Shown piece after piece: positions 61,431 to 64,000 of a stretch of 64,000 nucleotides of DNA. This DNA is from Lachancea dasiensis (taxonomy: Eukaryota > Ascomycota > Saccharomycetes > Saccharomycetales > Saccharomycetaceae), in NCBI GenBank assembly GCA_900074725.1, contig LT598456.1, positions 565,488 to 629,487 on the forward strand. Direction: 5' to 3'. The first letter of the stretch is position 1; each line of letters begins with the position of its first letter. The position numbers and the translations under genes are program-made. A model generated the notes under the pieces. It was not told where the DNA came from. It searched no databases and was given only the letters and a program-made list of their open reading frames with translations.

Positions 61431-61835
61431 CACCGCTAAAAAAGTGTCCTCTCAGCACTATAGGAGGGAACTATGCTAGCTTCTAGAGACGTTTAAACCA
61501 GCCAAGCTTTTAAGCACCGAAGTGAAAGACCTTCAGCGTCAGCACCTCTCGTTGTCAACTGCCCTCGGATGGTTTTAATAGCCGTTGGCCAATATTTGGT
61601 CAACTTTTCACTTGTTATCTATCACGCGGCTCTTCCTATCTTGGATAAGAGCTTATCGGTCAACCCAATAAAGAAAAAGCGCTTAGCTCGACTATTTTGA
61701 ACCGAAGTCCAATGAATGACTCATGTGTCAAACTATGGCAGACCCGCGCGCCATTTGCTTTGTTCAAGTATAAGAATTGCCTTCAAGGTGTTTGTAATTA
61801 TTAGATGAAAAATCGCTCTTACGGCCAATGGGCAT
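61431..61835. promoter_or_regulatory. MATE/ureohydrolase divergent promoter with inverted GATA sites
   Basis: A 405-base region. GATAAG at 61644-61649 and CTTATC at 61652-61657 form an inverted pair spaced by two bases, with a further TTATC at 61615-61619. A TATAAG word lies at 61769-61774. Two upstream ATGs precede the ureohydrolase start at 61805 and 61828. The sites suggest nitrogen regulation. Confidence 0.6.
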
Positions 61836-63146
61836 ATGAAAGGACGATTCATCGCTATTGGTGGTTTGGCCAGCACAGTGGCCGCGAGTGTGGTGTCCAG
61901 CGTGGATTTACAGCATGCTATTTTCCCCAGCAGCAGTGACAGTCTGTTGCACCAGCTGTATGGTGATTTGCTAAGACCTCACGATGGCCAGGGCCACACA
62001 GAGGAGGTTGGATCTTGGCTGCAGAACGGCAGAGTGATGGAATTTGGATTGGACCCTGACGAGGACCTCGAGTTTCAAGCCCAGTGCGGGTTTTACCAAA
62101 AACACCCGGTGGAGTTCCCAGATGATGACTGGAGCGGAGACTTGCCATTGTTCTCGGGAATTGTCAGTTTTGCGCACGTACCCGTTGCCCAATGTTTTGA
62201 GCATCGCCACACGGAGCAGGCCGCGAAGTACGACATTGCCATTGTTGGTGCACCCTACGATGGCTCGGTATCGTACCGTCCAGGTGCGAGATTTGGACCC
62301 AACAACCTCAGACAAGGCTCGCGGAGACTGGGCAAAGGATTTTTGCCCGTGCGAGGCTTTCCAGGCTCGAAGTTACGGACCTTGGATCCTTACAATGCGG
62401 GCTACAAGATCGTTGACTGTGGGGATGTCCCCATGAGTCCCTACGACAATAGAATAGCTTTGAATCAGCTGTACAGGGGCCAACGGGCCATTTACAACGC
62501 GACTACGGTGAAAGATGGACTCATGGTGCCTAAGGTAGTGACATTGGGGGGCGACCATACAACCACGCTAATGGCTCTCAGGGCCGCCCACGCTCACCAT
62601 GGACCGGTTGCGGTTATTCATTTCGACTCCCATATCGACACTTGGGATCCTAAAGTTTTGGGTGGAGGTATCACTAAGACTCAAAGCATAAACCATGGCA
62701 CATTTTTGCACTTTGCCCATGAATATGGGTATATAGCCGACAACAAGTCCATGCATGTGGGTATTAGAGCACCGTTCATTGAGAAAAGCGACGAAACGCA
62801 CGACTACGACTGTGGATTCGAGAAGATAGTAGCCCGAGATTTTGACATATACGGGTTTCGAGAAATTGTGGACAGAATCAAGAAACGTGTTGGGGACTTG
62901 CCTGTATATATTTCTGTTGACATCGACGTATTGGACATTGCAGCAGCACCCGGCACAGGCACTCCCGAGCCAGGCGGATTAACTTCGAGAGAACTACTCA
63001 CGGTTTTAGATGGCCTAGAAGGCTTGAATGTTATCGGTGCTGACGTGGTCGAAGTATCCCCTCCTTTCGATTCTAACGGCGAAATTACATCGATCGTAGC
63101 AGCTCAGGTAGTTGATTCTTTCCTAGGTTTAATGACCGTGGCTTAA
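61836..63146 (+). CDS. Ureohydrolase-family enzyme, guanidinobutyrase/agmatinase-like
   Basis: A 436-residue arginase/agmatinase-family protein. Manganese-binding motifs are intact: GGDHTTT (D240, H241), D264-H266-D268 in DSHIDTW, and D362/D364 in SVDIDVLD, followed by PGTGTPEPGG. It belongs to the fungal group containing Kluyveromyces lactis guanidinobutyrase (Gbu1), which releases urea from 4-guanidinobutyrate in an arginase-independent arginine pathway. It is distinct from arginase Car1. A hydrophobic N-terminus (about residues 5-22) looks like a signal or targeting segment and adds to a 130-residue N-terminal part. The ATG of the 3-codon upstream frame at 61828 ends in a TGA that overlaps this start. 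Substrate choice among guanidino compounds is inferred. Confidence 0.85.
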   Translation: MKGRFIAIGGLASTVAASVVSSVDLQHAIFPSSSDSLLHQLYGDLLRPHDGQGHTEEVGSWLQNGRVMEFGLDPDEDLEFQAQCGFYQKHPVEFPDDDWSGDLPLFSGIVSFAHVPVAQCFEHRHTEQAAKYDIAIVGAPYDGSVSYRPGARFGPNNLRQGSRRLGKGFLPVRGFPGSKLRTLDPYNAGYKIVDCGDVPMSPYDNRIALNQLYRGQRAIYNATTVKDGLMVPKVVTLGGDHTTTLMALRAAHAHHGPVAVIHFDSHIDTWDPKVLGGGITKTQSINHGTFLHFAHEYGYIADNKSMHVGIRAPFIEKSDETHDYDCGFEKIVARDFDIYGFREIVDRIKKRVGDLPVYISVDIDVLDIAAAPGTGTPEPGGLTSRELLTVLDGLEGLNVIGADVVEVSPPFDSNGEITSIVAAQVVDSFLGLMTVA

Positions 63147-63269
63147 GCCATTGTGTTAAGAACATTGTGCCAGTGCTACCACGACTAAAAGAATCATCAA
63201 TCATTATTAATAGTTTCATTATCATTACATCTACAGCTTTTTACAGTTACAAAAATATTGACATCTAAT

Positions 63270-64000
63270 CTACCACGTTAGAACGTCTTGATCCTCTAGT
63301 TTATAAGCCTTTTCGTTGCCATACCAGACCTTTTCTAACCTGTTCAAATTATGTTCCGTCAATCGTTGGAACCTGCCACCATTCACTTTGTAGTATTTCT
63401 TAATGACGCTCCTCGTACCTTCATCAATTGCGTTGAGCCCTGCAATCAAAATTGCGAAATTGCAATAACAAGTTCTCAAGTTGTGAGGCGGATCATCGGT
63501 ATCCAAAAATCCAAAGAAGCTAGTGATTTTTTGCACCACTTGTTGAATCGCAATGGACTGCTTCGGAATTCCCAGCAATTTTAGCAACACGATTAATAAA
63601 AACGATAAAACTTGTGTTTGATGTGAGATGTCGTACCAGCTGATTGCGATCTCTTCACCACTGCGCAATTTTACCAAATCAATGGCATTATCCACAATTT
63701 GACTGTTTTTTGGATGGGACTGATTAGTGATCGGTATTACACCTGTCTTGTCTATAAAAACATAGTCCGATTGTCTGTCAATCTCCACCAAGATTTTCTG
63801 AATTTTAAAATATGACAGCTGCTGCTTAAACGTCTCAGTGTTGGGGTTGGACCACAATAAATAATCCAAGTTTTTGTCTAAAATCCCATCTTGCTCAGAA
63901 AAATATTTCTGTTCGGAGTGGCGAATGACATTTAAAGCCTTGAAAACCTCTTTAATCACCAGATCAAAATCCTCTTTGTGACCACGTAGCAGATTAAATT
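63270..64000 (-). CDS. C-terminal part of a probable fungal transcription factor, cut by the window edge
   Basis: The frame is open from the stop near 63270 to the right edge at 64000 on the minus strand, giving about 243 residues of a larger protein whose start lies outside. The visible part is helical, with long Leu/Ile stretches (SFLLIVLLKLLG) and an R-x-x-VWYGN ending typical of the C-termini of Zn2Cys6 proteins with the fungal-specific transcription factor type 2 domain. No zinc cluster can be seen because the N-terminus is absent. It could instead be another helical regulator. It converges on the ureohydrolase gene with 123 bases between them. Confidence 0.42.
   Translation of the reverse strand, partial: FNLLRGHKEDFDLVIKEVFKALNVIRHSEQKYFSEQDGILDKNLDYLLWSNPNTETFKQQLSYFKIQKILVEIDRQSDYVFIDKTGVIPITNQSHPKNSQIVDNAIDLVKLRSGEEIAISWYDISHQTQVLSFLLIVLLKLLGIPKQSIAIQQVVQKITSFFGFLDTDDPPHNLRTCYCNFAILIAGLNAIDEGTRSVIKKYYKVNGGRFQRLTEHNLNRLEKVWYGNEKAYKLEDQDVLTW

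Overview
The window is nuclear DNA of a budding yeast of the family Saccharomycetaceae that did not undergo the whole-genome duplication. The best match is Lachancea or a close relative. Almost all genes are intronless, tightly packed, and have recognisable Saccharomyces cerevisiae orthologues. The gene order merges pairs of S. cerevisiae regions that are known duplicates of each other. BBP1-HFI1-VIK1-YAH1-ICY2 (chromosome XVI) and CIK1-VTI1-YMR196W-ICY1 (chromosome XIII) are interleaved on the left. NRG1-HEM13-RPC11, EHD3 and ARO3 (chromosome IV) are interleaved with ORC2-AKL1-TSC3-UBP14-MUM2-YBR056W-YBR053C (chromosome II) on the right. Single copies of CIK1/VIK1 and ICY1/ICY2 fit this. A beta-alanine synthase very like Lachancea kluyveri Pyd3 and a sphingolipid delta-4 desaturase, both absent from S. 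cerevisiae, also point to a Lachancea-like genome.

Layout. 1-10.9 kb: core genes BBP1, HFI1, CIK1/VIK1, YAH1, VTI1 and a GH63-family glucosidase (YMR196W). 12.4-30.8 kb: an accessory catabolic neighbourhood holding three class II aldolase/adducin-family enzymes, two THI73/DAL5-type carboxylate permeases, a short-chain dehydrogenase, a PYD3-type N-carbamoyl-beta-alanine amidohydrolase, an ornithine-aminotransferase paralogue with a mitochondrial-type leader and a Zn2Cys6 regulator. The core gene ICY1/2 lies inside it. 31.6-35.1 kb: NRG1/2, a 58-bp minisatellite and a secreted ferritin-like protein. 35.1-37.9 kb: about 2.7 kb with no recognisable gene. 37.9-56.5 kb: core genes HEM13, RPC11, ORC2, AKL1, TSC3, DES1, EHD3, UBP14, MUM2 (with a previously hidden first exon), ARO3, tRNA-Gln(UUG) and YBR056W. 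56.5-64 kb: a decayed DOG1/2-type phosphatase, YBR053C, a MATE transporter, a guanidinobutyrase/agmatinase-like ureohydrolase, and the C-terminal end of a probable transcription factor running off the right edge.

How the genes may work together. The middle region looks like a nitrogen/carbon scavenging cluster. The permeases belong to a family that imports carboxylates and N-carbamoyl compounds. The amidohydrolase would release ammonia, CO2 and beta-alanine, and a PLP aminotransferase and aldolase-family enzymes could process downstream amino or carbonyl products. Several promoters in the cluster, and that of the ureohydrolase at 61.8 kb, carry grouped GATAA/TTATC sites, the signature of nitrogen catabolite regulation. 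The Zn2Cys6 gene has four 17-bp tandem repeats carrying CGG-type half-sites just upstream of its own start. The pathway assignment is inference; the family assignments are well supported.
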